Below, piece by piece: positions 16,194 through 25,006 of a stretch of DNA of 32,099 nucleotides. The stretch is from contig DATKCT010000148.1 in NCBI GenBank assembly GCA_035513055.1, forward strand, positions 1-32,099, in the 5' to 3' direction. A program made the translations under genes and the position numbers. A model generated the notes under the pieces. It did not search any database. It was not told where the DNA came from and saw only the letters and a list, made by a program, of their open reading frames with translations. The stretch's first letter is position 1. Each line of letters begins with the position of its first letter. The DNA is from DATKCT01 sp035513055 (GTDB taxonomy: Bacteria; Verrucomicrobiota; Verrucomicrobiia; Verrucomicrobiales; DEV007).

Positions 16194-17534
16194 TCACACG
16201 AGTTCCGGCATGGGTGAGAACTCCTGATCCACCAGAAAGCGCGGTCTGCCGCTGAGATCAGTGACCGTCGCGTTCTTCACGTCGATCCCCACATTGTGAT
16301 AGAGAGTGGCGAAAACTTCCTGAAAATCCACGGGTCTCTCGACCGCCTCCCCTCCCAGCCGGTCCGTAGCGCCGATCACTTGCCCCGTCCGCATGCCTCC
16401 GCCGGCCAGCAACGCGCAAGAAACCTGCGGCCAGTGATCTCGACCGCCGTCCTTATTGATCGTGGGGGTTCGCCCGAATTCGCCCCACACCACCACGGAC
16501 ACATCCTGGTCCAGGCCCCGCGCATGGAGATCTTCCACCAGCGCGCTCACTCCCTGATCGAGCATGGGAAAGTCTTCCCTGGCCCGGCCAAAATTGTTTC
16601 CGTGCCAGTCCCACCGGCTGAAGGCCAACGTCACGCAACGCGCCCCGGCTTCCACCAGCCGGCGGGCCATGAGGAATTGGTCCAGCAATTTCCAAGCCCC
16701 GTCGGCCTGCAGCTTGTCCGAGCCCCGGCCGTAACGGTCCCGGAGCCCCTGGTCTTCTTTCTCCAGATCCATGGCCTCAGCCATTCGGCTCGAGGTCAAG
16801 ACCCCAAAGGCTTGCTGTGTGAAAGCATCCAGCCCTTCCATCGCCGGCGACAGTTCCGCGGCCCGGCGAAACCGGTCGAAACTTCCTAACAACGATTCGC
16901 GGTCCCGCAGCCGCTCCAGCGTGATGCCGTTCAAGACCAGGTCTCCGCTGCCCCCGCCGTTGGGTTGAAACGCGGCGCAGCCAGCTCCCAAGAAACCCGC
17001 TTGACCCGGATCTCCCCAAGGACGATGGGCCGTCTTCGGCGACAACCCAATGAATGGAGGCGTCGCAGCGTTCGCCGGACCTTGCAGCCGCGTCATCACC
17101 GAGCCGATCGACGGCCAACCGCCAGGCGGAGCATTCTGTGGCGATCGCCCCGTGAAACACTGCAATGCGTCGTGCCCCCCATGCGCGCCCACAACCGACC
17201 GAATGATGGCCAGCTTGTCCATGATCCGCGCCAGGCGAGGGAACAACTCACAAATCTGGATTCCCGGAACGTTGGTCGAGATGGGCGTGAACTCACCCCG
17301 GATCTCCGAGGGCGCGTCCATTTTCAGATCGAACATGTCCTGGTGCGGAGGTCCGCCAGCCAGGAAAATCATGATCACCGATTTCTGGCGCCGCCCGCCG
17401 CTCCCAATCGCTTCCGCTTGAAGGAGTTGGGGCAAGGCCGCGCCCCCCATTCCGAGGGCCCCGATCCGAAGAAATCCCCGGCGCGAAATCCCATCGCAAA
17501 ATCGCTCCTCACGGTCTCCGAGAATCGTCAGCAT
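16194..17534 (-). CDS. Tat-exported DUF1501 protein, copy 1
   Basis: This upstream paralogue is also 446 residues from the ATG at 17534 (MLTILGDREERF). It has the twin-arginine signal SRRGFLRIGALGMGG, LAGGPPHQDMFDLKMDAPSE, DWHGNNFGRAREDF and VVWGEFGRTPTINKDGGRDH at positions equivalent to copy 2. Similarity runs end to end with no indel needed in total length, so the pair arose by tandem duplication and has since diverged widely. An extension upstream to 17774 is open but low in recognisable sequence and is not accepted. The gene is probably the first of a DUF1501-DUF1501 operon. Confidence 0.88.
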   Translation of the reverse strand: MLTILGDREERFCDGISRRGFLRIGALGMGGAALPQLLQAEAIGSGGRRQKSVIMIFLAGGPPHQDMFDLKMDAPSEIRGEFTPISTNVPGIQICELFPRLARIMDKLAIIRSVVGAHGGHDALQCFTGRSPQNAPPGGWPSIGSVMTRLQGPANAATPPFIGLSPKTAHRPWGDPGQAGFLGAGCAAFQPNGGGSGDLVLNGITLERLRDRESLLGSFDRFRRAAELSPAMEGLDAFTQQAFGVLTSSRMAEAMDLEKEDQGLRDRYGRGSDKLQADGAWKLLDQFLMARRLVEAGARCVTLAFSRWDWHGNNFGRAREDFPMLDQGVSALVEDLHARGLDQDVSVVVWGEFGRTPTINKDGGRDHWPQVSCALLAGGGMRTGQVIGATDRLGGEAVERPVDFQEVFATLYHNVGIDVKNATVTDLSGRPRFLVDQEFSPMPELV

Positions 17535-17821
17535 GGCGTGAAAAGTGGGTTTTCCGCGGCTCAGCCCTGCCGCGCCGCGGCATGGAAGGACCGGGAAAAA
17601 TACTTTAGAATTGTAAACTACCGGAGCACAAGGCCGAAAATCGCGTTCTCGATCTTTTCCAGTCCCTCGCCGCGGACAACGGGGAGCTGCGGGAGGGAAG
17701 CAGTTCCCAATCGCCGGCGCAGCGGCTTCGTGACTCAAGCTGGACCACGCGGCCGTGATTGACGACGAAGACAACGACGCAGGTCAGCTTCGGCTCTTCG
17801 GAGAGTGTCCCCGGTTTCCCC
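17535..17821. other. Intergenic stretch upstream of the DUF1501 operon
   Basis: No gene is supported. An A/T-richer patch around 17595-17625 could hold the promoter of the DUF1501 operon on the minus strand, but no convincing -35/-10 pair can be named. The open frames crossing this region are not recognisable. Confidence 0.35.
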
Positions 17822-18261
17822 CTACGCATCCGCAAACCTCGCCTTGTAGTGCCGGTACCACTCGCTTTGGAACACCTCCTGCGGATCGTACTTGCGCTTC
17901 AGGCGCAAAAACTCAGGAAACTGCGGATAGCAACGTTCGACCTGCTCCCGCTTTGCCCAACGGTGATAGGTGAGAAAGTAACTGCCTCCGAACTGGATAG
18001 CGCGGTCGATGAGCCGGCGAAAATCGTGTTCGGCCTTGCTCAGGCCGCCGGCGTCGTGGTCGATGTGCAGATTCAGGACGGTACAGGCCCAAGACTCGCG
18101 CGCCCAGGCAAGAAATGATTCGCCGTCGCGCTCGATCATAAATCACCGTACAGATAACCCGCGTCGATCCGCTCATGGACTCTCTCCATCAAGTCGTCCA
18201 CATCGACGCTCTCAACCACACGTTCGAGCAACTTCTGGTTGGAGGTCTCTTCTTCATGCAT
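17822..18261 (-). pseudogene. FAD-linked oxidase remnant: N-terminus and middle lost, frameshift at the junction
   Basis: Two adjoining frames carry pieces of one FAD-linked oxidase. The first, 41 codons from 18261, ends VVESVDVDDLMERV... to DAGYLYGDL and TGA; intact relatives continue GYLYGDFQF. The second, 105 codons from 18139, is the C-terminal end: MIERDGESFLAWARESWAC, GGSYFLTYHRWA, and CYPQFPEFLRLKRKYDP followed by FQSEWYRHY, a typical C-terminus of this family. Residues between these parts, normally of the order of a hundred or more, and the whole N-terminal FAD domain are missing. The junction shifts frame and happens to give an ATGA overlap. It abuts the glpD stop codon, so it probably still is transcribed with the glp operon. 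Confidence 0.68.
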
Positions 18262-19810
18262 GAGGAATCTGCCCAACGGGCAAGTAGCTCTCCGCCAATC
18301 GTCGAAACACTGCGGTTTGCTGCTGGGCCCAAGCCTCATCCCTTCCCAACTCTTGGGCCAGAAGGGCAGCGGTCGCGGCGGCACAATCCTGCGCCGCCCG
18401 CGCGTTCAGAATCAGCGCCCGAAGCCTCCGCGCCAAGACGTCCTCGACGGTGCGCGCCATCTCCCATCGCGCGGCCCGGATCACTTCGGCCCGCAGATAA
18501 GGCAGCGCGGGATGCAGCGGTTGTTCCCAGTCCGTTTGTTCGGCGACCAAATCCCGCAGCCCGGCCGGATGCCCCTCCCCTGCCGATTCCCCCTGACTCT
18601 GCAATACCAGGGACCGGGTCTTGCAGGCCCGCGGCTCCAAGCTCGCGATTTTCGCCGCGAGATCGACGGCGTCCTCCGCCATCTGCCGGTAGGTGGTCCA
18701 TTTTCCGCCGGTGATCGTCACCAAACCGGAAGGTGATACTGTCAGGACGTGATTGCGCGATATCCGGGAAGTCTTGGCTCCGGGTTTCCCCCGGGCCAAT
18801 GGCCGGATCCCCGCGTACACGCTTAGCAGATCCTCGCGCGCCGGACCGCGGATCAAATACCGGCCGGCATGTTCCAAGAGAAACTCGATCTCCTCCTCCA
18901 GAGGCGCCGGGTCGAGGACCGGCCCGGGAACCGGCGTGTCCGTTGTTCCCACGAGAACCCGGCCATGCCAGGGAATGGCGAACAGCACCCGGCCATCATC
19001 GGTCTTGGGTATCATGACTGCGTAGCCGCCAGGAAGGAAGGCTTCCGGCAACACCAAATGGACGCCCTGACTGGTGGTCATCATCGGCGGCGCATCGGCT
19101 TGGTCCATGGCGCGGATCGAATCAGTGAAAATGCCTGTGGCATTGATCACCACCCGCGCTCGAAGCCGGTATTCCCGGCCGGTCTCGCCATCTTCCGCCG
19201 ACGCGCCCTGCACTCGACCCCCAGTCTTGAGCAACTCGCGCACCCTAACGTAGTTCAGGGCGATCCCGCCTAGGCTCAGGAAGGTTTGCAACAGGGAAAG
19301 CGCGAGCCGGCTGTCGTCAAATTGAGCGTCAAAATAACGAACGCCGCCACGCAACCCCTCGGGCTGCAACGCCGGCAACACCGCCAAGGTTTCCTCGCGC
19401 GACAAGATGCGGGAAGGACCCAGACTCCAGCGCCCGGACAGCTTGTCGTAGATGGTCAGTCCTATCCCGTAGAAAGGCTTGTCCCACGTCGAATAAGCAG
19501 GAACCACAAAGGGCAGCCGTCGCACACAATGCGGCGCGTTTCTCAGAAGCAGCCCTCGTTCCCGGAGGGATTCCCGCAGGAGAGGAAGATCTCCCTGACG
19601 CAAATAGCGAACGCCTCCGTGAATGAGTTTGGTGCTGCGGCTCGAGGTCGCTTTGGCGAAGTCGCTCTGTTCCAGCAACAGAGTCCGGTAGCCGCGAGCC
19701 GCTGCATCGAGGGCCGTTCCGAGGCCGGTCGCTCCCCCGCCGATGACCAGGATGTCCCAGATTCGCGAAGCGTCTTCCGCTTCCTCGAGCAAACGATCGC
19801 GAGAAATCAT
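18254..19810 (-). CDS. glpD: FAD-dependent glycerol-3-phosphate dehydrogenase
   Basis: The 518-residue product oxidises glycerol-3-phosphate to dihydroxyacetone phosphate at the inner membrane, passing electrons to quinone. The FAD motif DILVIGGGATGLG is near residues 19-31; SRSTKLIHGGVRYL at about 57-70 and GVHLVLP, IPWHGRVLVGTTDTP and ITGGKWTTYRQMAEDAV are family signatures. The C-terminal DAO_C domain is present, giving normal full length. It is the third gene of glpF-glpK-glpD, with 87 nt after glpK, enough room for a separate signal. The stop codon overlaps the ATG of the downstream FAD-oxidase remnant. Confidence 0.94.
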   Translation of the reverse strand: MISRDRLLEEAEDASRIWDILVIGGGATGLGTALDAAARGYRTLLLEQSDFAKATSSRSTKLIHGGVRYLRQGDLPLLRESLRERGLLLRNAPHCVRRLPFVVPAYSTWDKPFYGIGLTIYDKLSGRWSLGPSRILSREETLAVLPALQPEGLRGGVRYFDAQFDDSRLALSLLQTFLSLGGIALNYVRVRELLKTGGRVQGASAEDGETGREYRLRARVVINATGIFTDSIRAMDQADAPPMMTTSQGVHLVLPEAFLPGGYAVMIPKTDDGRVLFAIPWHGRVLVGTTDTPVPGPVLDPAPLEEEIEFLLEHAGRYLIRGPAREDLLSVYAGIRPLARGKPGAKTSRISRNHVLTVSPSGLVTITGGKWTTYRQMAEDAVDLAAKIASLEPRACKTRSLVLQSQGESAGEGHPAGLRDLVAEQTDWEQPLHPALPYLRAEVIRAARWEMARTVEDVLARRLRALILNARAAQDCAAATAALLAQELGRDEAWAQQQTAVFRRLAESYLPVGQIPHA

Positions 19811-19897
19811 CGGTCCAGAAAGAAGCGGCAGCCCGGCCGAGAACTCCGGTAGATTCCTTCGTTTCCCGTCGTTGGTCGAGTCACCGGAGTCGCCGCA

Positions 19898-21391
19898 TCA
19901 GTCTTCCGGCTGTTCCCAGGCTTTTGCGCGCTGCAACGCTCTCTCCCATCCACTGGTCAAGCGCTGGCGCAGCGCGGGTTTCATCTTCGGCCGGAAAATC
20001 CTGTCCGCTTTCCAATGCGCCGCGATCGCATCGCGGTCCTCCCAGAATCCCACGGCCAAGCCGGCCAGGTAGGCGGCGCCCAACGCCGTCGTCTCCAAGA
20101 TGGTGGGACGCACCACGGGTATCCCCTGCACATCGGATTGGAACTGCATTAGGAGATTGTTGGCCGACGCCCCGCCATCGACGCGGAGTTCCTGAATGGG
20201 CATCCCCGCATCGGCTTCCATGGCCCGCAACACATCATGGACCTGATAGGCGATCCCTTCGAGGGCGGCGCGGGCGACATGGGCGGCGGTGGTCCCGCGG
20301 GTGAGTCCGGCGATGATTCCACGAGCGTAGGGATCCCAATGGGGCGCCCCCAACCCGGCGAAAGCCGGCACCAGGTAGACCCCGCCGTTGTCCGGCACGC
20401 TCGCCGCCAAGGCTTCGACTTCCGCAGAAGACTTGAACAACCCCAATCCGTCTCTCAACCACTGAACCACGGCTCCGGCAACGAAGATGCCGCCTTCTAA
20501 CGCATACTCAGTCTGCTTCCCGATACGCCATGCCACGGTCGTAAGCAGGTTGTTCTTGGAGGGAACCGGCTTGTCCCCCGTATGCAGAACCATAAAACAT
20601 CCCGTGCCATAGGTGTTCTTGACCATCCCCGGACGCAGGCAAGCCTGCCCAAAGAGCGCCGCTTGTTGATCCCCGGCCATCCCGGCAATGGGAATCGATC
20701 CCTGCAATAAAGGCGTTTCCCCGTAGATCTCACTGCAAGAGACAACCTCCGGCAACAGCGCCGGGGGAATGTCCAGACGATCGAGAATCTCCGCATCCCA
20801 TTCTCCTTTTCGGATGTTGAAGAGCATCGTCCGCGCCGCATTGGAAGCGTCGGTCACGTGGCGCTTGCCTTCGGTCAGGTTCCACACCAGCCACGAATCT
20901 ACGGTGCCGAATGCCAAATGGCCAGCTTTCGCAGCCTTGCGCGCGCCCGCAACGTGTTTGAGAATCCATTGCAGCTTGGTGGCGGAGAAATACGCATCAA
21001 TGACCAGTCCGGTCCGGCGCTTGATCCAGGGCGCCAAGCCCTCGGCTTTGAGCTGGTCGCAGAGAGGCGCCGTCCGGCGATCCTGCCAGACGATGGCGTT
21101 TGCCACCGGTTCACCAGTGCGGCGATCCCAAACGATGGTCGTTTCCCGCTGATTGGTGATCCCGATCGCCGCGACGTTCTCCGCGGTGATTTCAGCTTGC
21201 CGCAAAGCTTGCTTTGCCACTTGCAGTTGGCTCGTCCAAATCTCTGCTGGATCGTGCTCGACCCAGCCGGGTTTGGGAAAGATCTGACTGAACTCTCTTT
21301 GCGCCATGCCCACGATGTTCCCCGAAACGCCAAAGACGATGGCCCGGGAACTGGTCGTCCCTTGATCGAGTGCGAGGATGTATTTCTTCAT
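19898..21391 (-). CDS. glpK: Glycerol kinase
   Basis: The 497-residue FGGY-family kinase begins MKKYILALDQGTTSSRAIVF, which fixes the ATG at 21391. Further signatures: GDQQAALFGQACLRPGMVKN, NTYGTGCFMVLHTG, ALEGGIFVAGAVVQWLRDGL, and the C-terminal VDGGASANNLLMQFQSD. Length is standard for GlpK, which phosphorylates glycerol at the expense of ATP and traps it in the cell. The gene starts 7 nt after the glpF stop, so the two are almost certainly translated from one mRNA. Confidence 0.96.
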   Translation of the reverse strand: MKKYILALDQGTTSSRAIVFGVSGNIVGMAQREFSQIFPKPGWVEHDPAEIWTSQLQVAKQALRQAEITAENVAAIGITNQRETTIVWDRRTGEPVANAIVWQDRRTAPLCDQLKAEGLAPWIKRRTGLVIDAYFSATKLQWILKHVAGARKAAKAGHLAFGTVDSWLVWNLTEGKRHVTDASNAARTMLFNIRKGEWDAEILDRLDIPPALLPEVVSCSEIYGETPLLQGSIPIAGMAGDQQAALFGQACLRPGMVKNTYGTGCFMVLHTGDKPVPSKNNLLTTVAWRIGKQTEYALEGGIFVAGAVVQWLRDGLGLFKSSAEVEALAASVPDNGGVYLVPAFAGLGAPHWDPYARGIIAGLTRGTTAAHVARAALEGIAYQVHDVLRAMEADAGMPIQELRVDGGASANNLLMQFQSDVQGIPVVRPTILETTALGAAYLAGLAVGFWEDRDAIAAHWKADRIFRPKMKPALRQRLTSGWERALQRAKAWEQPED

Positions 21392-21398
21392 GAGCCGC

Positions 21399-22136
21399 TC
21401 AGGAGGCTGCTGGCCAAAGGCTTCCGTAGATCCAGGCCGCCAAGAGACCTCCGAGGAGGGGGCCCACAACGGGGACCCAAGCGTAGGACCAGTCTGATCC
21501 GCCTTTGTTGCGGATGGGCAAAATCCAATGAGCGATCCGCGGTCCCAAATCGCGCGCCGGATTGATGGCGTAACCGGTGGGTCCTCCCAGTGAAATCCCG
21601 ATGGAGAACACGATCAATCCCACCAGCATGGGTCCCCATCCCGCATCCCAACCCTGCGCCGGATCGAGGTTCTCTGGCCGCAACACAGTCAGGACCCCAA
21701 GAACCAGGATGAATGTCCCGGCGATTTCCGAGACAACATTCAGCAGGGGACGGCGAATCGCCGGACCTGTGCAGAAAGTTCCCAATATGGCGCCGGGATT
21801 CTTGGTCGCATCAAAATGTGGCAGATAGACCAGCCACACAAGAATGGCTCCGGCGAAGGCCCCCGCGACTTGAGCGCCCACATAGCCAGCCGCCAGCTCG
21901 GGACTGATTTCGCCCAAGGTGACCATGGCCAGAGTCACCGCCGGATTCAAGTGAGCACCGCTGATCCAGCCCACGGTGTATACCGCGATCGCCACGGCAA
22001 GTCCCCAGCCCGTGGCGATAACGATCCATCCGGATCCCTGCCCTTTGGACTTGCTCAGATTGACGTTGGCGCAGGCGCCGTTCCCCAAAAGGATCAAAAT
22101 CAGGGCGCCCACGAACTCGGCGAGATAAGGAGACAT
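21399..22136 (-). CDS. glpF: Glycerol facilitator (aquaglyceroporin)
   Basis: A 245-residue major intrinsic protein with both pore motifs: SGAHLNPAVTLA (NPA at 64-66) and GYAINPARDLGPR (NPA at 192-194). Asp196 after NPAR and Trp44 in GWGLAV mark the glycerol-conducting type, as in E. coli GlpF where the Trp and Arg line the selectivity filter. Six membrane helices are expected. It is the first gene of glpF-glpK-glpD and imports glycerol passively across the inner membrane. Confidence 0.94.
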   Translation of the reverse strand: MSPYLAEFVGALILILLGNGACANVNLSKSKGQGSGWIVIATGWGLAVAIAVYTVGWISGAHLNPAVTLAMVTLGEISPELAAGYVGAQVAGAFAGAILVWLVYLPHFDATKNPGAILGTFCTGPAIRRPLLNVVSEIAGTFILVLGVLTVLRPENLDPAQGWDAGWGPMLVGLIVFSIGISLGGPTGYAINPARDLGPRIAHWILPIRNKGGSDWSYAWVPVVGPLLGGLLAAWIYGSLWPAAS

Positions 22137-22216
22137 CGGGTGTAAGAGGCTGACGGTTTCCCGCGGCTCCGCCGAGACTAGGCAGCCGGTCCAGAACTGT
22201 CCAACTCAAACCGGCT

Positions 22217-23434
22217 TCAAAACGTGTAAATGAACAACCCGGACCGCAGCTTCGGTTCGAACCAGGTGCTTTTGGGAGGCATGATCGCGCCGGCGTCGGA
22301 TATGGCCATGAGTTGCTCCACCGTCACTGGAAAGAGGGAGAAAGCAGCAGCTCCTTCCCCCGCATCCACCTTGCGCTCGAGTTCCGTTGTCCCCCGAATG
22401 CCGCCGACAAAATCGATGCGCTCATCGGTGCGCGGATCTCCAATTCCCAGGAGAGGTTCCAGCACGCGTTCCTGCAAGAGGCTGACATCCAGCGAGTGCA
22501 CGGGGTCCCGCGGGATCTCTCCGGCGAAACCATACTCGTTCCACACGCCGCCACAGTATACACAAACTCGCCCAGCTTCGCGGGGCGCCTTGCATCCGGT
22601 TTCTTTCCACGTCAGCCGCTCGCGCAACCGTTCGAGGAACGTCTCAGAACTCAGACCGTGCAAATCGCGGAGGATCCGGTTGTAAGGAAGGATGCGCAAT
22701 TGGGAAGCCGGGAACAAGACCCCCAGAAACCAGTTGTAATCCTCGCTGCCGTCATGGGCGGGACTGGCTTTGCGCCGCGCCTGTCCCACACGCCAGGCGC
22801 TGGCGCTGCGGTGATGCCCGTCTGCCACATAGGCTGTCGATACGCGGGCGAACGCTTCCACGAATGCGCCGCTATCGGGCGTCTTCCAAACCTGATGCCG
22901 CACTCCCTTCTCATCGCGAAAATCAACGTCCGGAGCGGTCCTGACGATGTTTTCGGCAAGCTGGTCGACGCAGGCGTCATCCCGGTAGGTCAGGAAGATC
23001 GGTCCAGTGTGGGCATTCAGCGTTTCGACGAGACGGACCCGGTCGTTCTCCTTGGCGGGCCGGGTTCGTTCGTGCTTGCGAATGACGTCTGCTCCGTAGT
23101 CATCGATATGGCAAGCGAGGGCCACGCCGGTCTGGACGTGATCCTGCCAAGTCTGGCGATAGATGAAGATAGAGGGTTCCTCGAGGCGCTGCAGAATGCC
23201 GTCGCGCTGCAAGCCGGCGAAGTTCTTCTTAGCCCGGGCATAGACGGCATCCGAATAGGGATCGACGCCGGGAGGAAGATCGATCTCCGCCCGGTCGACG
23301 TGGAGAAGGTTGTGGGGATTCCCGGCAGCCAGGGCGCGGGCCTCTTCTGTATCGACCACATCATAGGGGACGGCCGCGACCTGGGCGGCCAAGCCGGGGC
23401 GCGGCACAAGGGCGTGGAAAGCCTTGGTTCTCAT
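22217..23434 (-). CDS. DUF1015 family protein
   Basis: The 405-residue product starts MRTKAFHALVPRPG, the usual N-terminus of the family, at the ATG at 23434. Conserved segments are AAVPYDVVDTEEARALA (20-36), NPHNLLHVDRAE (39-50), IRKHERTRPAKENDR (118-132) and AYVADGHHRSASA (201-213), whose DGHHR is the hallmark. It is predicted to be cytoplasmic. The function is not firmly known; in many genomes DUF1015 genes sit beside serine biosynthesis genes, which is not the case here. It lies 25 nt downstream of the flippase gene and 80 nt upstream of glpF. Confidence 0.88.
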   Translation of the reverse strand: MRTKAFHALVPRPGLAAQVAAVPYDVVDTEEARALAAGNPHNLLHVDRAEIDLPPGVDPYSDAVYARAKKNFAGLQRDGILQRLEEPSIFIYRQTWQDHVQTGVALACHIDDYGADVIRKHERTRPAKENDRVRLVETLNAHTGPIFLTYRDDACVDQLAENIVRTAPDVDFRDEKGVRHQVWKTPDSGAFVEAFARVSTAYVADGHHRSASAWRVGQARRKASPAHDGSEDYNWFLGVLFPASQLRILPYNRILRDLHGLSSETFLERLRERLTWKETGCKAPREAGRVCVYCGGVWNEYGFAGEIPRDPVHSLDVSLLQERVLEPLLGIGDPRTDERIDFVGGIRGTTELERKVDAGEGAAAFSLFPVTVEQLMAISDAGAIMPPKSTWFEPKLRSGLFIYTF

Positions 23435-23459
23435 CGCAGCGGGCCAACGACTACACGCA

Positions 23460-25001
23460 TTAGGCTTCGGCACAACTTCGCGCCACGACCTCGCGCTCCG
23501 AGCGGATCCACGTTTCCCGGATGGACCGGCGCAACAGAGCGAGCGCTGGAACCGTGGACACGAGCAATTTCAGGAAGGTGATGGCGACACTGGGACGGGC
23601 GGGCTGCGGCCAAATCCAGGCCGCGCCCAGCACCCCCACTCCCAACGCCAAAAAGCCGAGACCGGTTCCACGCACATGATAAAGCACATACGCCATCCAA
23701 GTCTGCTTCGTGATGGCAAGGGTGCGCCGCACGATGAGAGCCAGATTCAGGGTCAATGTGGCGATCAGAACTCCGCCGGCGACGCCGGGCACTCCGAAAG
23801 CAAAGGCCAGGGTCACACCCAGAGCAAGGCGCAGGACCAGACTCCAGAGGTGGTAACGGAACAGAAAACGTTCCTCCCCGGTCATGAGCAGCGTTTTCTT
23901 CGTCGCCGCACCCACGACCATCGAGACCAAGGTGGCCAGCAGAAATAACTGAGCCGTGATCCAGGCTCCATCAGGGACTCCTTTCCTTCCGGTTAGGATG
24001 CCCAGCAATTCCTGCATGAATGCCGCGCAAGGAAAGTAAAGAACGATCCCGAGAATGAAACTCAAACGCGAGGAACGCAAAAGGAGATCGACCAGCTTGT
24101 CCTGGGCCTTGGCTGCATGCAGGTGCGCCGCGGCCGAGGGCACACTCCGCAAGATTTGTCCCCCACCGGTAGCCACCAGCGAACCCACTTTCCAAGCAGG
24201 CTGATAAACGGTCAACGCCGCGAGACCCAACACACGGCTCACGATCAATCGGTCCGCCTGCCCCACCAATACACCGAGGACTCCCATCCCGTAGACATAG
24301 AGGGAGAACCGGACCTGCCCGTGCAGCTTCCTCCACGAAAAGCGGGAGGGGGCGATGGTGATGCCGCGCCCGGCGATGAATGCCGGAATGAGAACCAACA
24401 AACCATCCCCGAAACTCGATAACATGGCGACTCCCATGAGTTCACTCAACGTCCAGCCGTGATCAATGCCATACCACAGCGCCAGAAAGCCGGCGATGGT
24501 GGCCAGGAACATGGCGCCAAAGACGATGTCCAATCGCTGCATGCCCATCAATACCGCCTTGAAGAGGGACAAGGGCATAATCAATCCCAAGCCCGCCGCG
24601 AAATAGAAGAGGGCGCGCGCCGCTTCCGGCTGATACACGGCCGGCACATCGAGCGCATCGAAGAAAAACCCTCGCATTCCCACAATACCCAAGAACAGCA
24701 CCAGCCCAAAGCCCATGAAAATCCAGAAGATGGTCGAAAATAGGTCTCCCACGTTCTTCAGATTCCTATTGACGCTTTCGCGCGCCACGGCCCGTTGGAC
24801 CGTGACTCCCATTCCGAAATCCAGGAGCAACGTGTATCCAAGGAACGACCAGACCAAGGCCCAGATACCGAACTCGGTTTCGTCGAAGTATTCGTAGTAG
24901 CGCGGAAAGAGGATGAGTCCGGTCGCCACTTTCGCCGCGGTGAAGGCGTAGACGCTGGCCGTGTTGACCAAATACCGGCTTTGCCAGTCGATGCGAACCA
25001 T
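23460..25001 (-). CDS. Polysaccharide flippase (Wzx/MATE-like, MOP superfamily)
   Basis: A 513-residue polytopic membrane protein with about 12-14 hydrophobic segments. The N-terminus (YLVNTASVYAFTAAKVATGL and FDETEFGIWALVWSFLGY) and the central GQADRLIVSRVLGLAALTVY (the segment after an Arg/His-rich loop, typical of the second helical bundle) fit Wzx-type lipid-linked oligosaccharide flippases. The ATG at 25001 begins 5 nt after the nadK stop; the longer open frame overlaps nadK and is rejected. No glycosyltransferases are nearby, so the substrate is unknown. Confidence 0.82.
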   Translation of the reverse strand: MVRIDWQSRYLVNTASVYAFTAAKVATGLILFPRYYEYFDETEFGIWALVWSFLGYTLLLDFGMGVTVQRAVARESVNRNLKNVGDLFSTIFWIFMGFGLVLFLGIVGMRGFFFDALDVPAVYQPEAARALFYFAAGLGLIMPLSLFKAVLMGMQRLDIVFGAMFLATIAGFLALWYGIDHGWTLSELMGVAMLSSFGDGLLVLIPAFIAGRGITIAPSRFSWRKLHGQVRFSLYVYGMGVLGVLVGQADRLIVSRVLGLAALTVYQPAWKVGSLVATGGGQILRSVPSAAAHLHAAKAQDKLVDLLLRSSRLSFILGIVLYFPCAAFMQELLGILTGRKGVPDGAWITAQLFLLATLVSMVVGAATKKTLLMTGEERFLFRYHLWSLVLRLALGVTLAFAFGVPGVAGGVLIATLTLNLALIVRRTLAITKQTWMAYVLYHVRGTGLGFLALGVGVLGAAWIWPQPARPSVAITFLKLLVSTVPALALLRRSIRETWIRSEREVVARSCAEA

Positions 25002-25006
25002 GTGCC

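Noticed and set aside
17822..18261. Two real, translationally coupled small genes (41 and 105 codons) after glpD
   Set aside because: Both pieces read as parts of one oxidase family in the right order with internal sequence missing; the ATGA overlap looks like a by-product of the deletion junction.
22313..23581. Long plus-strand open frame opposite the DUF1015 gene
   Set aside because: Antisense shadow of a clear DUF1015 gene; no recognisable motif.
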